The notes beneath the pieces were generated by a model. It saw only the letters and a list, made by a program, of their open reading frames with translations, was not told the DNA's origin and searched no databases. 64,000 nt of DNA, from positions 18,687,741-18,751,740 of the forward strand of contig OX336348.1 in NCBI GenBank assembly GCA_946902875.1, read 5' to 3'. Origin of the DNA: Nematopogon swammerdamellus (Eukaryota; Arthropoda; Insecta; Lepidoptera; Adelidae). Of this stretch, positions 21,881 through 33,208 are shown piece by piece (position 1 is the stretch's first letter; every line of letters begins with the position of its first letter). A program made the translations under genes and the position numbers.

Positions 21881-22778
21881 ATCCTGTGTCCCATATAGTT
21901 AAATGTGCTTGTACAAAGTTTCATCGAATTCGGATGATCGGTTTAAGAGTTATGGCGGAACATACATACATACAGAAAAGATTTCTAAAAATCGTCAATT
22001 TAGCTTTAGTATCATACATAGAGGCTACAAACTCAATATTTCCTAAAACAAAGTAACTTACTCCATGACCAACCCTTACAGATTTATTATTAGTAGTATT
22101 GATGATAGCCTTTAATTTTGATGTACTGTAAAAGGTCATCAAAATCTGTTCAGTAGTTTTTGCGTGAAAGAGGAACAGAGATCCATTCTATCATATCGGG
22201 GCTATTCAGTTCGCTCGCTACCCGCTCGCCACACTCCGCGCCTCCTCCGCGCGGCCGCCGCGCCGCCAGCTGCCGGCCGCCCGCTCGGTAAATACCTATA
22301 GTACTACGGCGCCTACGGAACATATCGGTTTGTATGGGAGCCACATCTTAGCGTAATCGGAAGTAAATTTTATTTAGCCTATCCTGTGTCACGTGTAGGT
22401 AAATGTACTTGTACGAAGTTTCATCGAATTCGGATGATCGGTTTAAGAGTTATGGTGGAACATACATACATACAGAAATTATTTTTAAAAATCGTAAATT
22501 TACTTTTATTATCATATACAGAGTCTACAAACCAAATATCTCAAAAATCAAAGCAATTTACTCCATGGCCATCCGTTACAGATTTATTATTAGTATTGAT
22601 GATTGATGATACACAGAGTCTACAAACCAAATATCTCAAAAATCAAAGCAACTTACTCCATGGCCATCCGTTACAGATTTATTATTAGTATTGATGATAC
22701 ACAGAGTCTACAAACCAAATATCTCAAAAATCAAAGCAACTTACTCCATGGCCATCCGTTACAGATTTATTATTAGTA
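21881..22778 (-). mobile_element. Family-2 Helitron parts, right of hAT insertion
   Basis: Continues the minus-strand family-2 sequence: one 5' half ends near 22104, a second runs from about 22140 to the 5' end motif (ATTATTAGTA on the plus strand) at 22778. This second unit is the inverted counterpart of 13331-13830, including the GC-rich block at 22200-22290. Frames 22150-22344 and 22403-22606 are chance ORFs mirrored in the other copies. Confidence 0.75.
22516..22778. repeat. Triplicated 88-95-bp 5' end segment
   Basis: The Helitron 5' terminal segment (GAGTCTACAAACCAAATATC ... ATTTATTATTAGTA) occurs three times in tandem, starting at about 22521, 22616 and 22704, separated by ATTGATGATACAC-type linkers. 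Confidence 0.9.
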
Positions 22779-23344
22779 CTGGCATACAATCGAACGCGTA
22801 GACTGTTTTGAGTTTATTAATATGTGATCTAGACAGTTTGAGTCATGTGTAGGGTAAGTGTATGCTGGGAAGTATCCGTGGTACGCGGTCATGTCCAGGT
22901 AGTTGCCTTTATTTCGGTCAGTGCTTTCTGTTTTGACGTGAATACGTCTTTAAATTTGCTTCCATAGTGGGAGCCAATCTAGAAAACTGATGATAACAAA
23001 ATCGGGGGATACAGTTTGGTGTTGCAGCTTCATATATATGATGTAAATCTAAAATATAATTACAACACTCGATAGCTAAAGGATCAAAGAATTCGTTACG
23101 TTAAATGATGACTGTGACGCATCGCGGGCGGCGGAGGGGGAAGCGCCACCATTTTGAGGTAATTTTGCTGCGTCACATAATTTCAGTTTGTTATAAATTT
23201 TGACTCAGATAAGCTACGACTTTCGTTTAAGTTTCAATCGTTAGCTCTCGTCAAGATCTATCGATTGCTTGTATAACATTAGTGTGAAATTAGTTATAGT
23301 GAATATATATTATGTTAAAGTAAAAAATTTAAATAAATAATGCA
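22779..23344. other. Unique-looking sequence, no gene recognised
   Basis: One of the few stretches here that matches no repeat elsewhere in the window. AT-rich, with a CG-rich island at about 23110-23150. Around 23270-23340, phrases such as ATTAGTGTGAAATTAG resemble insect 5' UTR sequence upstream of the small ORF at 23345, but no TATA box or clear initiator was found. Confidence 0.3.
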
Positions 23345-23479
23345 ATGTCGGCCTATACTCGTCAAAAATCCAAATCGAAATATATAGGTCATATACGGTT
23401 GGAAAGGGCTTCTCAAGAGCAATCCAGTCATACCCATACAACGGATGTCAATATATATATACAATGTACAATGGAGTAA
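23345..23479 (+). CDS. Possible small ORF of unknown function, 44 aa
   Basis: ATG at 23345 in the context ATGCAATGTCG, stop at 23477-23479. The product is basic at the N-terminus (R-Q-K-S-K-S-K-Y) and has no recognised domain. It lies in non-repetitive sequence, which is the main reason to list it. A second frame (23464-23691) overlaps its end and contains R-I-N-E-R-R-Q-Y-I-C-S-W-G-G-R. Either could be a real short exon or chance; neither is supported by family similarity that I can recall. Confidence 0.2.
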   Translation: MSAYTRQKSKSKYIGHIRLERASQEQSSHTHTTDVNIYIQCTME

Positions 23480-23959
23480 AGCGGTGCCAGGAACGTAAAA
23501 GAATGAAGGCGTCCGAGCGGATCAACGAACGGCGCCAGTACATCTGCAGCTGGGGCGGCCGAGCCTATGCAAGTGGATCTACATCAACGCCGGACTGTAT
23601 AGACATCGATCATGTGCGATCACCAATTATTTATTTATTTATTTTAATGAAACATACAGTTATAAATATCATAAATCAAATAAACATTTAGTAAGAACTT
23701 AAACCAGTAAAGTTTTCATATTAGGCAAAACTACAAAAGTTGTTTTCAACACTAGTACGTATATAAAATAAAAAATAATTAATTAAATTTTAAGAACCTA
23801 GCACAAAATTATTTGTGTGCACAAAGTATTAAGTATTCTGTGACAAAGTTAAACACTGTTTCTTAAAGCTACCTAACTTTGTAATAAAGATGTCTAATTG
23901 TCTACACTATGGGAAATACCATTATATTATAATCTACGACTTCTATTTTTATAAATATA
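23480..23959. other. AT-rich sequence up to the next Helitron
   Basis: After 23630 a (TTTA)n run and AT-rich sequence with no ORF. The (ATTT)n at 23628-23645 followed by AATGAAACATACAG might be a minus-strand LINE tail. Nothing else seen. Confidence 0.3.
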
Positions 23960-26900
23960 CTAGCTGAGCCCGGGGCTCCGCTCGCGTGAAATTCGTATTT
24001 CAAAGAAGACAGTAAGTAACTATGGGCGAGGCCGAAGGCCGAGCTGCGTTCAGGAAGTCGATAAACCATATCTAAGAAAGTAAGTACGAGTAAGGGCGAA
24101 GCCGAAGGCAAGCTGCGTTAAGGTAAACGATAACCTTGTCAAATAAAGTAAGTAACTAACGGCGAGGCCAAAGGCCGAGCTGCGTTCAGGAAGACCATGA
24201 ACCTTCTCGAAGACAGTAAGTAACTGAGGGCGAGGCCGAAGGCCGAGCTGCGTTCAGGAAGACTATAAACCTTATCGAAGAAAGTAAGTAACTAAGGGCG
24301 AGGCCGAAGGCCGAGCTGCGTTCAGAAAGACCATGAACCTTCACGAAGACAGTAAGTAACTGAGGGCGAGGCAGAAGGCCGACCTGCGTTCAGGAAGGCG
24401 ATAAACCTTATCTAAGAAAGTATGTAACTAAGGGCGAGGCCGAAGGCCGAGCTGCGTTCAGAAAACTATAAACCTTCTCGAAGAAAGTAAGTAACTGAAA
24501 GCGAGGCCGAAGGCCGAGCTACGTTCAGGAATACCATAAACCTTCTCAAAGAAAGTAAGTAACTAAGGGCAAGGCCGAAGGCCGAGCTTCGTTCAGGAAG
24601 ACTATAAACTTTCTCAAAGAAAGTAAGTAACTGAGGGCGAGGCCGAAGGCCGAGCTGCGTTCAGGAAGACTATAAACCGTCTCGAAGAAAGTAAGTAATT
24701 AAGGGCGAGGCCGAAGGCCGAGCTGCGTTCAGGAAGGCGATAAACCTTATCTAAGAAAGTATGTAACTAAGGGCGAGGCCGAAGGCCGAGCTGCGTTCAG
24801 AAAAACTATACACCTTCTCGAAGAAAGTAAGTAACTGAAAGCGAGGCCGAAGGCCGAGCTACGTTCAGGAATACCATAAACCTTCTCAAAGAAAGTAAGT
24901 AACTAAGGGCAAGGCCGAAGGCCGAGCTGCGTTCAGAAAGACTATAAACTTTCTCAAAGAAAGTAAGTAATTAAGGGCGAGGCCGAAGGCCGAGCTGCGT
25001 TCAGGAAGACTATAAACCTTATCGAAGAATGTTTGTAACTAAGGGCGAGACCGAGGGCCGAGCTGCATTGAGAAAGACTATAAACCTTCTCGAAGAAAGT
25101 AAGTAACTGAAAGCGAGGCGAAGGCCGAGCTACGTTCAGGAAGACCATAAACCTTCTCAAAGAAAGTAAGTAACAAAGGGCGAGGCCGAAGGCCGAGCTG
25201 CGTTCAGGAAGACGATAAACCTTATCTAAGAAAGTAAGTAATTAAGGGCGAGGCCGAAGGCCGAGCTACGTTCAGGAAGACCATAAACCTTCTCGAGGGA
25301 AGTAAGTAACTGAGGGCGAGGCCGAAGGCCGAGCTGCGTTCAGGAAGACTATAAACCTTCTCGAAGAAGGTAAGTAACTGAGGGCGAGGCCGAAGGCCGA
25401 GCGGCGTTCAGGAAGACGATAAACCTTCTCGAAAAAGTAAGTAACTGAGGGCGAGGCAGAATACCGACCTGCTTTCAGAAAGACTATAAACCTTCTCGAA
25501 GAAAGTAAGTAATTAAGGGCGAGGCCGAAGGCCGAGCTACGTTCAGGAAGACCATAAACCTTCTCGAAGAAAGTAAGTAACTGAGGGCGAGGCCGAAGGC
25601 CGAGCTGCGTTCAGGAAGACTATAAACCTTCTCGAAGAAAGTAAGTAACTGAGGGCGAGGCCGAAGGCCGAGCGGCGTTCAGGAAGACTATAAACGTTCT
25701 CCAAGAAAGTAAGTAATTAAGGGCGAGGCCGAAGGCCGAGCTGCATTCAGAAAGACCATGAACCTTCTCGAAGACAGTAAGTAACTGAGTTCGAGGCCGA
25801 AGGCCGAGCTGCGTTCAGGAAGGCGATAAACCTTATCTAAGAATGTAAGTAATTAAGGGCGAGGCCGAAGGCCGAGCTACGTTCAGGAAGACCATAAGAC
25901 CATAATATTACATAAAAAAAAAACAAAAATGTTCATACAAAGTCGTCGTCCCCATTTCCCCCCTTAAAGTTGTAATTTCCAAAAAATCCTTAACGGATTC
26001 TTACGTTATGAAATAAACCTATGTTCCAAATTTCAGCTTTCTAGACTTAGTAGTTTCAGCTGTGCGTTAATAGATCAGTCAGTCAGGACAAACAATTTTA
26101 TAAGTATAGATATTCTACTCGTATCTTCTACCAAAAGCATCTATCTACACTACACCAACGCAACGCAACAGAACTGCTAACGCCATATATTACGACCATT
26201 CGACACTAAATTCCGTTTTCTTTGATACTGCTCAACCCTAAGGCTATTTAACTTTATGGTATATAGTGAGCCTGAAGAACTACTCTTTACATTGGTGTAA
26301 ACCGCATAAAAATCTGTTAAGTGGTTCCGAGTTTACCTCAAACATACATACATACATGCAAACAGACGTTTCCTTTTATAAGAAGTAGATATAGAGAAAA
26401 GAAGATAGAGATTAAATTATCCTCCCTTCCCCTCTCGACGCGGACTCCTCCCCCGTACCTCAACCCCACTCTTCAAAACCACCCCCAGTATGAATAAAAT
26501 TATTTAAAATCATTTAAAATCCTAAAACCTAATTTTGAAATCATCCCCTATTTTAATTTAAGGGTTGATTTAGCAAAAACGCTGAAACACGTAATTCTTT
26601 ATTTTATACCAAACGCCTAAATATGAATTTTCATATCCCTAACTTGAGAAATGATGGGTTCCCCATACATTCTTTCATCCCCTATTTCACCCCGTTAAGG
26701 GTTGTTTTTTTGAGACAAAAGGTAGCCTATCTTCTTCTTCAGGATGCAATTCAGCTGCGTACAAAATTTCATAAAATCCTAAAATCTAATTTTGCAATCA
26801 ACCCCTATTTTAATTTAAGGGTTGATTTAGCAAAAACGCTGAAACACGTAATTCTTTATTTCATACCAAAAGCCCAAATATAAATTGTCATATCCCTAAC

Positions 26901-27063
26901 TTAAGAAATGCTGAGTTCCCCGTACAAACTTTCATCCCCTATTTCACCCCCTTAAGGGTTGTTTTTTGAGACAAAAAGTAGCCTATGTCCGTCCTCGGGA
27001 TGCAATTCATCCCCGTGCAATATTTTATCGAAATCTGTTCAGCGGTTTAGGCGTGAAAAGGTA

Positions 27064-27107
<44 letters not shown>

Positions 27108-27128
27108 CAGAGTTACTTTCGAATTTAT
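23960..27128 (-). mobile_element. Non-autonomous satellite Helitron, copy C
   Basis: Minus-strand copy of the family seen at 3110-9373. The 3' end is CTAG at 23960-23963 with A before it, though the hairpin has a G change (CCCGGGGC). Then about 1.9 kb of 68-bp satellite (24007-25905) and the unique 5' part (25906-27128) with the (CAGA)n tract at 27064-27107. The last bases of the 5' end (CATACTAATA) are lost into an AT microsatellite at 27129. No coding capacity; frames 26623-26883 and 26959-27225 are conserved between copies only because the copies are similar. Confidence 0.85.
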
Positions 27129-27195
27129 AATATTATATATCATATATTATTATATATTATATATATTATATATTATATATTATATATATATATTA
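27129..27195. repeat. AT dinucleotide-type microsatellite
   Basis: TATAT-rich tract that joins the 5' end of Helitron C to the 3' end of Helitron D. It probably expanded from the ATAATATTAT motif of the Helitron 5' end. Confidence 0.85.
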
Positions 27196-30100
27196 CTAGC
27201 TGAGCCCGCGGCTCCGCTCGCGTGAAATTCGTATTTCAAAGAAGACAGTAAGTAACTATGGGCGAGGCCGAAGGCCGAGCTGCGTTCAGGAAGTCGATAA
27301 ACCATATCTAAGAAAGTAAGTACGAGTAAGGGCGAGGCCGAAGGCAAGCTGCGTTAAGGTAAACGATAAACCTTGTCAAATAAAGTAAGTAACTAACGGC
27401 GAGGCCGAAGGCCGAGCTGCGTTCAGGAAGACCATGAACCTTCTCGAAGACAGTAAGTAACTGAGGGCGAGGCCGAAGGCCGAGCTGCGTTCAGGAAGAC
27501 TATAAACCTTATCGAAGAAAGTAAGTAACTAAGGGCGAGGCCGAAGGCCGAGCTGCGTTCAGAAAGACCATGAACCTTCACGAAGACAGTAAGTAACTGA
27601 GGGCGAGGCAGAAGGCCGACCTGCGTTCAGGAAGGCGATAAACCTTATCTAAGAAAGTATGTAACTAAGGGCGAGGCCGAAGGCCGAGCTGCGTTCAGAA
27701 AACTATAAACCTTCTCGAAGAAAGTAAGTAACTGAAAGCGAGGCCGAAGGCCGAGCTACGTTCAGGAATACCATAAACCTTCTCAAAGAAAGTAAGTAAC
27801 TAAGGGCAAGGCCGAAGGCCGAGCTTCGTTCAGGAAGACTATAAACTTTCTCAAAGAAAGTAAGTAACTGAGGGCGAGGCCGAAGGCCGAGCTGCGTTCA
27901 GGAAGACTATAAACCGTCTCGAAGAAAGTAAGTAATTAAGGGCGAGGCCGAAGGCCGAGCTGCGTTCAGGAAGGCGATAAACCTTATCTAAGAAAGTATG
28001 TAACTAAGGGCGAGGCCGAAGGCCGAGCTGCGTTCAGAAAAACTATACACCTTCTCGAAGAAAGTAAGTAACTGAAAGCGAGGCCGAAGGCCGAGCTACG
28101 TTCAGGAATACCATAAACCTTCTCAAAGAAAGTAAGTAACTAAGGGCAAGGCCGAAGGCCGAGCTGCGTTCAGAAAGACTATAAACTTTCTCAAAGAAAG
28201 TAAGTAATTAAGGGCGAGGCCGAAGGCCGAGCTGCGTTCAGGAAGACTATAAACCTTATCGAAGAATGTTTGTAACTAAGGGCGAGGCCGAAGGCCGAGC
28301 TGCATTGAGAAAGACTATAAACCTTCTCGAAGAAAGTAAGTAACTGAAAGCGAGGCGAAGGCCGAGCTACGTTCAGGAAGACCATAAACCTTCTCAAAGA
28401 AAGTAAGTAACAAAGGGCGAGGCCGAAGGCCGAGCTGCGTTCAGGAAGACGATAAACCTTATCTAAGAAAGTAAGTAATTAAGGGCGAGGCCGAAGGCCG
28501 AGCTACGTTCAGGAAGACCATAAACCTTCTCGAGGGAAGTAAGTAACTGAGGGCGAGGCCGAAGGCCGAGCTGCGTTCAGGAAGACTATAAACCTTCTCG
28601 AAGAAAGTAAGTAACTGAGGGCGAGGCCGAAGGCCGAGCGGCGTTCAGGAAGACGATAAACCTTCTCGAAAAAGTAAGTAACTGAGGGCGAGGCAGAATA
28701 CCGACCTGCTTTCAGAAAGACTATAAACCTTCTCAAAGTAAGTAAGTAACTAAGGGCGAGGCCGAAGGCCGAGCTGCGTTCAGGAAGACCATGAACCTTC
28801 TCGAAAAAGTAAGTAACTGAGGGCGAGGCAGAACACCGACCTGCGTTCAGAAAGACTATAAACGTTCTCGAAGAAAGTAAGTAACTGAAAGCGAGGCCGA
28901 AGGCCGAGCTACGTTCAGGAAGACCATAAACCTTCTCAAAGAAAGTAAGTAACAAAGGGCGAGGCCGAAGGCCGAGCTGCGTTCAGGAAGACGATAAACC
29001 TTATCTAAGAAAGTAAGTAATTAAGGGCGAGGCCGAAGGCCGAGCTACGTTCAGGAAGACCATAAACCTTCTCGAAGAAAGTAAGTAACTGAGGGCGAGG
29101 CCGAAGGCCGAGCTGCGTTCAGGAAGACTATAAACCTTCTCGAAGAAAGTAAGTAACTGAGGGCGAGGCCGAAGGCCGAGCGGCGTTCAGGGAGACTATA
29201 AACGTTCTCCAAGAAAGTAAGTAATTAAGGGCGAGGCCGAAGGCCGAGCTGCATTCAGAAAGACCATGAACCTTCTCGAAGACAGTAAGTAACTGAGGGC
29301 GAGGCCGAAGGCCGAGCTGCGTTCAGGAAGGCGATAAACCTTATCTAAGAATGTAAGTAATTAAGGGCGAGGCCGAAGGCCGAGCTACGTTCAGGAAGAC
29401 CATAAGACCATAATATTACATTAAAAAAAAACAAAAATTTTTATACAAAGTCGTCGTCCCCATTTCCCCCCTTAAAGTTGTAATTTCCAAAAAATCCTTA
29501 ACGGATTCTTACGTTATGAAATAAACCTATGTTCCAAATTTCAGCTTTCTAGACTTAGTAGTTTCAGCTGTGCGTTAATAGATCAGTCAGTCAGGACAAA
29601 CAATTTTATAAGTATAGATATCTACTCTTTATTCTACTCGTATCTTCTACCAAAAGCATCTATCTACACTACACCAACGCAACGCAACAGAACTGCTAAC
29701 GCCATATATTACGACCATTCGACACTAAATTCCGTTTTCTTTGATACTGCTCAACCCTAAGGCTATTTAACTTTATGGTATATAGTGAGCCTGAAGAACT
29801 ACTCTTTACATTGGTGTAAACCGCATAAAAATCTGTTAAGTGGTTCCGAGTTTACCTCAAACATACATACATACATGCAAACAGACGTTTCCTTTTATAA
29901 GAAGTAGATATAGAGAAAAGAAGATAGAGATTAAATTATCCTCCCTTCCCCTCTCGACGCGGACTCCTCCCCCGTACCTCAACCCCACTCTTCAAAACCA
30001 CCCCCAGTATGAATAAAATTATTTAAAATCATTTAAAATCCTAAAACCTAATTTTGAAATCATCCCCTATTTTAATTTAAGGGTTGATTTAGCAAAAACG

Positions 30101-30641
30101 CTGAAACACGTAATTCTTTATTTTATACCAAAAGCCTAAATATGAATTTTCATATCCCTAACTTGAGAAATGATGGGTTCCCCATACATTCTTTCATCCC
30201 CTATTTCACCCCGTTAAGGGTTGTTTTTTTGAGACAAAAGGTAGCCTATCTTCTTCTTCAGGATGCAATTCAGCTCCGTACAAAATTTCATAAAATCCTA
30301 AAATCTAATTCTGCAATCAACCCCTATTTTAATTTAAGGGTTGATTTAGCAAAAACGCTGAAACACGTATTTCTTTATTTCATACCAAAAGCCCAAATAT
30401 AAATTGTCATATCCCTAACTTAAGAAATGCTGAGTTCCCCATACAAACTTTCATCCCCTATTTCACCCCCTTAAGGGTTGTTTTTTGAGACAAAAAGTAG
30501 CCTATGTCCGTCCTCGGGATGCAATTCATCCCCGTGCAATATTTTGTCGAAATCTGTTCAGCGGTTTAGGCGTGAAAAGGTAACAGACAGACAGACAGAC
30601 AGACAACAGAGTTACTTTCGAATTTATAATATTAGTATGGA
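27196..30641 (-). mobile_element. Non-autonomous satellite Helitron, copy D
   Basis: 3,446 bp, nearly colinear with copy C: CTAG at 27196-27199 after an A, satellite 27241-29412, unique part 29413-30641, and 5' end TCCATACTAATATTATAAAT (minus strand). The (CAGA)n tract is shorter (30587-30605). Copies C and D lie head to tail 67 bp apart and share rare variants in the satellite, so they are probably products of one tandem duplication or of sequential insertion at the Helitron end. Confidence 0.9.
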
Positions 30642-30896
30642 AGTATGGATATATAGTAATATAGTATATAGTATATAGTATTATAGTATATATAGTATAT
30701 ATAGTATAGTATATATAGTACGGATGTTTACTGTAGTTACATGATGTTATGAAGATACATTGGGCAGCAGCTAGTGCACGTTACACTACTACGTTTGTCA
30801 AACTAACTCATTGAAGCCACCAAAGGTAAAACACTTACCGCTTCTTAGACATAGGTACATATAATACGCTCAAGGAAAATATAATCCGTTACGTAC
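30642..30896. other. AT repeats and unassigned sequence before Gypsy-A
   Basis: 30642-30720 is a TATAGTA-rich microsatellite next to the Helitron 5' end. 30721-30896 has no gene. It may be part of the Gypsy-A LTR if that LTR starts at TGTTTACTG (30725) instead of TGTTACGACC (30897). Confidence 0.4.
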
Positions 30897-31171
30897 TGTT
30901 ACGACCCTTACTTTTGCCTAGTCAGCTGCTCTACCCTATATAAGCAGCCGGCGCATTAGCTCTCTAGTTCAGTCATCAATCGTTCGCTCCCTACGGCGTA
31001 GCGCTGCTCGTCCGCGAACCGAAAGTCTATTAAGGCTTCTATTCTATTCTATTGTCTATTTTCATCTGTGTTCCTGTGTTTAAAAGTGTAATCTTCTATT
31101 AATAAAAACTTTACTCCTAGCCAAATTATTTCTTTCTTTTTAAAAAGACTTCTCCAAATACCGTCCCAACA
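30897..31171 (+). repeat. Gypsy-A 5' LTR (approximate)
   Basis: Begins TGTTACGACC and ends CCCAACA, with a promoter and a poly(A) signal (AATAAA at 31101-31106) in the expected order for U3-R-U5. The 3' LTR is not in the window, so boundaries are inferred from the TG...CA rule only; the start could be as early as 30725. Confidence 0.5.
30937..30974 (+). promoter_or_regulatory. Gypsy-A LTR promoter: TATA box and initiator
   Basis: TATATAA at 30937-30943 and the arthropod initiator TCAGTC at 30969-30974, with about 34 bases between the TATA start and the initiator A, the normal spacing for RNA polymerase II. This would drive full-length element RNA starting near 30971. Confidence 0.65.
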
Positions 31172-31737
31172 AAGTGGTGTTATAAGTGTGGGATTTTAGA
31201 GTAAATAAGTGCTTTTAAGTGCAAATCCTCGTGCACCTGGTCATCCTGCCCCGTGGAAAGTGCGTCGGTACAAGTGCTTCATTGCCGCGCTCAGCGCCGC
31301 AGCGAGCATCACCAGCTGAGCCAAGTCCGGTGGTTTCCGCTCGACCATCAGGACCTACAGTGCCAGTGACCACTTCAGCCTGAGAGACTCTTCGAGCCGA
31401 TCTACGGTGGGCCCCCGCAACCACCGCTGACCGCCCCAGTGCGTCAGAACAGATTGCCAGCTCCAGTCTCCAACCCGCAACATCTTCTTCACCGCCACAA
31501 CTTCTACTTCTTGACTACAACTTCTTCTACTACTTCTTCCTTCGATTGAACTCCCGACCGTCGCACAGCCTTCGGCCGGTCAACCTCCGACAAGCAATAC
31601 AAATGCTTCCTTCACTACTTATCGTCATCTCACTGTAAGTCGACTCCGCATAATAAGTCTACAGTGAAATAATTATTGAACATTAAGTAACTTCAGTGTT
31701 TTTATAACAATTTTATTATTTCATGTGTTTTATGTAA
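31172..31737 (+). other. Gypsy-A untranslated leader
   Basis: 566 bases between LTR and gag. No ORF on the plus strand worth naming. Directly after the LTR comes AAGTGGTGTTATAAGTG, which would be the primer-binding region; the priming tRNA was not identified. Confidence 0.45.
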
Positions 31738-32646
31738 ATGTCTCTCGTTCGAACTAGATCTGAAACGAAAATGTCGATTGAAAATGAAGTAACCCTCTCG
31801 GTGCTCATTCCGTTTATTAAACCATATGATGGAGATCGGCAGGGCCTAGTAGCTTTCCTCACTAATTGCGATAACGCAATATCTCTAGGAACCCCAGCTC
31901 AAGGAAAAATATTATTCAAATTCATCCTTGCCCAACTTGAAGGGAAGGTCCAGGTCGCAGCCTTTATACGCGTCTTTTGGACCTGGGAGGAACTAAAAGC
32001 CTTTCTGAGGTCATCCTTCGGTGAAAATAAACATCACTCTCACCTCCTGGCAGACCTCCAAGCCTGCCGCCAATTTGCCTCTGAAACGGTGACACAGTTC
32101 TCACTCAGAGTCGAAGGTTGCTTAACTCGACTCCAGTCAGATCTTCATCACAATGTAGACAAAAAGGCTGAACTGCCAGGCCGCATCGCTGAAATAGAAT
32201 ATCTGGCCTTAAGCACCTTCATCATGGGTCTTAAACCCGAGACATCCTTAGTCATTCGTTGTAGGGACCCTAAAACCCTTTCGCAAGCAATCAGCTTAGC
32301 ATCTCAAGAAGAAAGATTGTCGCGCAACTTTCGTCAATCAACACGGCGTTCCGACGAACAGCCGACCACCCACCGCGATAAAGTGCCCAGTATTAATAAT
32401 ACGAATCAGACTTCGCCCGCCATCGCGCGTACTGATAACGATAGCTCACGTTTCACTCAGCCAGAAGTCCAGTCGCCCGCCGCCCGCACTCAGTCAGGCC
32501 CCGGTGGTAATTCTAAACTGTTTTGTCGCTATTGTAAAAAGGTCGGACACGTGATTGATAACTGTTTAAAACGGAAAAATAATCTTGCACGCACATCAAT
32601 CAATAATGATGAAACCGAACAGGAGGACAACTCTTTTTTAGAATAA
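31738..32646 (+). CDS. gag: Gypsy-A Gag
   Basis: 302 residues from ATG 31738 (an alternative in-frame ATG is at 31771). The capsid-like region covers about residues 15-190, with L-I-P-F-I-K-P-Y-D-G-D near the start and F-x-L-R-V-E in the middle. A polar S/T/Q-rich linker follows, then one CCHC zinc knuckle, C-x2-C-x4-H-x4-C, at about residues 261-274, which binds element RNA. It ends with an acidic tail. The frame is intact although the rest of the element is broken. It sits after an LTR and leader and before the protease frame, the standard Gypsy order. Confidence 0.85.
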   Translation: MSLVRTRSETKMSIENEVTLSVLIPFIKPYDGDRQGLVAFLTNCDNAISLGTPAQGKILFKFILAQLEGKVQVAAFIRVFWTWEELKAFLRSSFGENKHHSHLLADLQACRQFASETVTQFSLRVEGCLTRLQSDLHHNVDKKAELPGRIAEIEYLALSTFIMGLKPETSLVIRCRDPKTLSQAISLASQEERLSRNFRQSTRRSDEQPTTHRDKVPSINNTNQTSPAIARTDNDSSRFTQPEVQSPAARTQSGPGGNSKLFCRYCKKVGHVIDNCLKRKNNLARTSINNDETEQEDNSFLE

Positions 32647-32990
32647 AGGACCTCCCGGACAACAAACTTCTCACGGGACCTAAAATAAAAACAAAACAAA
32701 CAAATTACGGTAAACCTGCCCAGCGCAGTCATCCCGCTCCTTCAACAAAAAATTCCGGTAATTCCGATCCGTTATCGTCTATAAACTCCGGTAAGCCCAC
32801 TTCGTGTGGTAAGCGCGAAACTTCAGCGCTAAGCTCCGGTAATCCCAATACAAAGAAAAAATCAACAAATCACAGTACATCCGGCTTACCTTCAACATTT
32901 TACGGTAACTCTGCCCAGAGCAGTAATCCCGCTTCTCTAACGACATCTTCCGGTATACCCACCTCGAGTGGTAATCCCGATCAATTATCG

Positions 32991-33208
32991 TCCATAAACT
33001 CCGGTAAGCCCACTTCGTGTGGTAAGCCCGAAACTTCGGCGGTAAATTCCGGTAAATTATCGTCCATAGACTCCGGTAAGCCCACTTCGTGTGGTAAGCC
33101 CGAAACTTCGGCGGCAAAATTCCGGTAAATTATCGTCCATAGACTCCGGTAAGCCCACTTCGTGTGGTAAGCCCGAAACTTCGGCGGTAAACTCCGGTAA
33201 TTCTGCTG
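32991..33208 (+). repeat. 72-bp coding tandem repeat in Gypsy-A pol linker
   Basis: Three units starting at 32991, 33063 and 33136 (periods 72 and 73 bp), with a more diverged copy from 32781. In frame each unit encodes 24 residues rich in Ser, Gly, Lys, Pro and Thr (S-G-K-P-T-S-C-G-K-P-E-T-S). The 73-bp unit breaks the frame. Position: between the Gag zinc knuckle and the protease. Confidence 0.9.

Noticed and set aside
24007..25905. Direct repeats at regular spacing suggesting a CRISPR array
   Set aside because: Units are contiguous 68-bp monomers with no unique spacers and sit inside a eukaryotic Helitron.
31215..31424. Minus-strand 69-residue ORF in Gypsy-A leader
   Set aside because: Antisense to the leader, no family resemblance.
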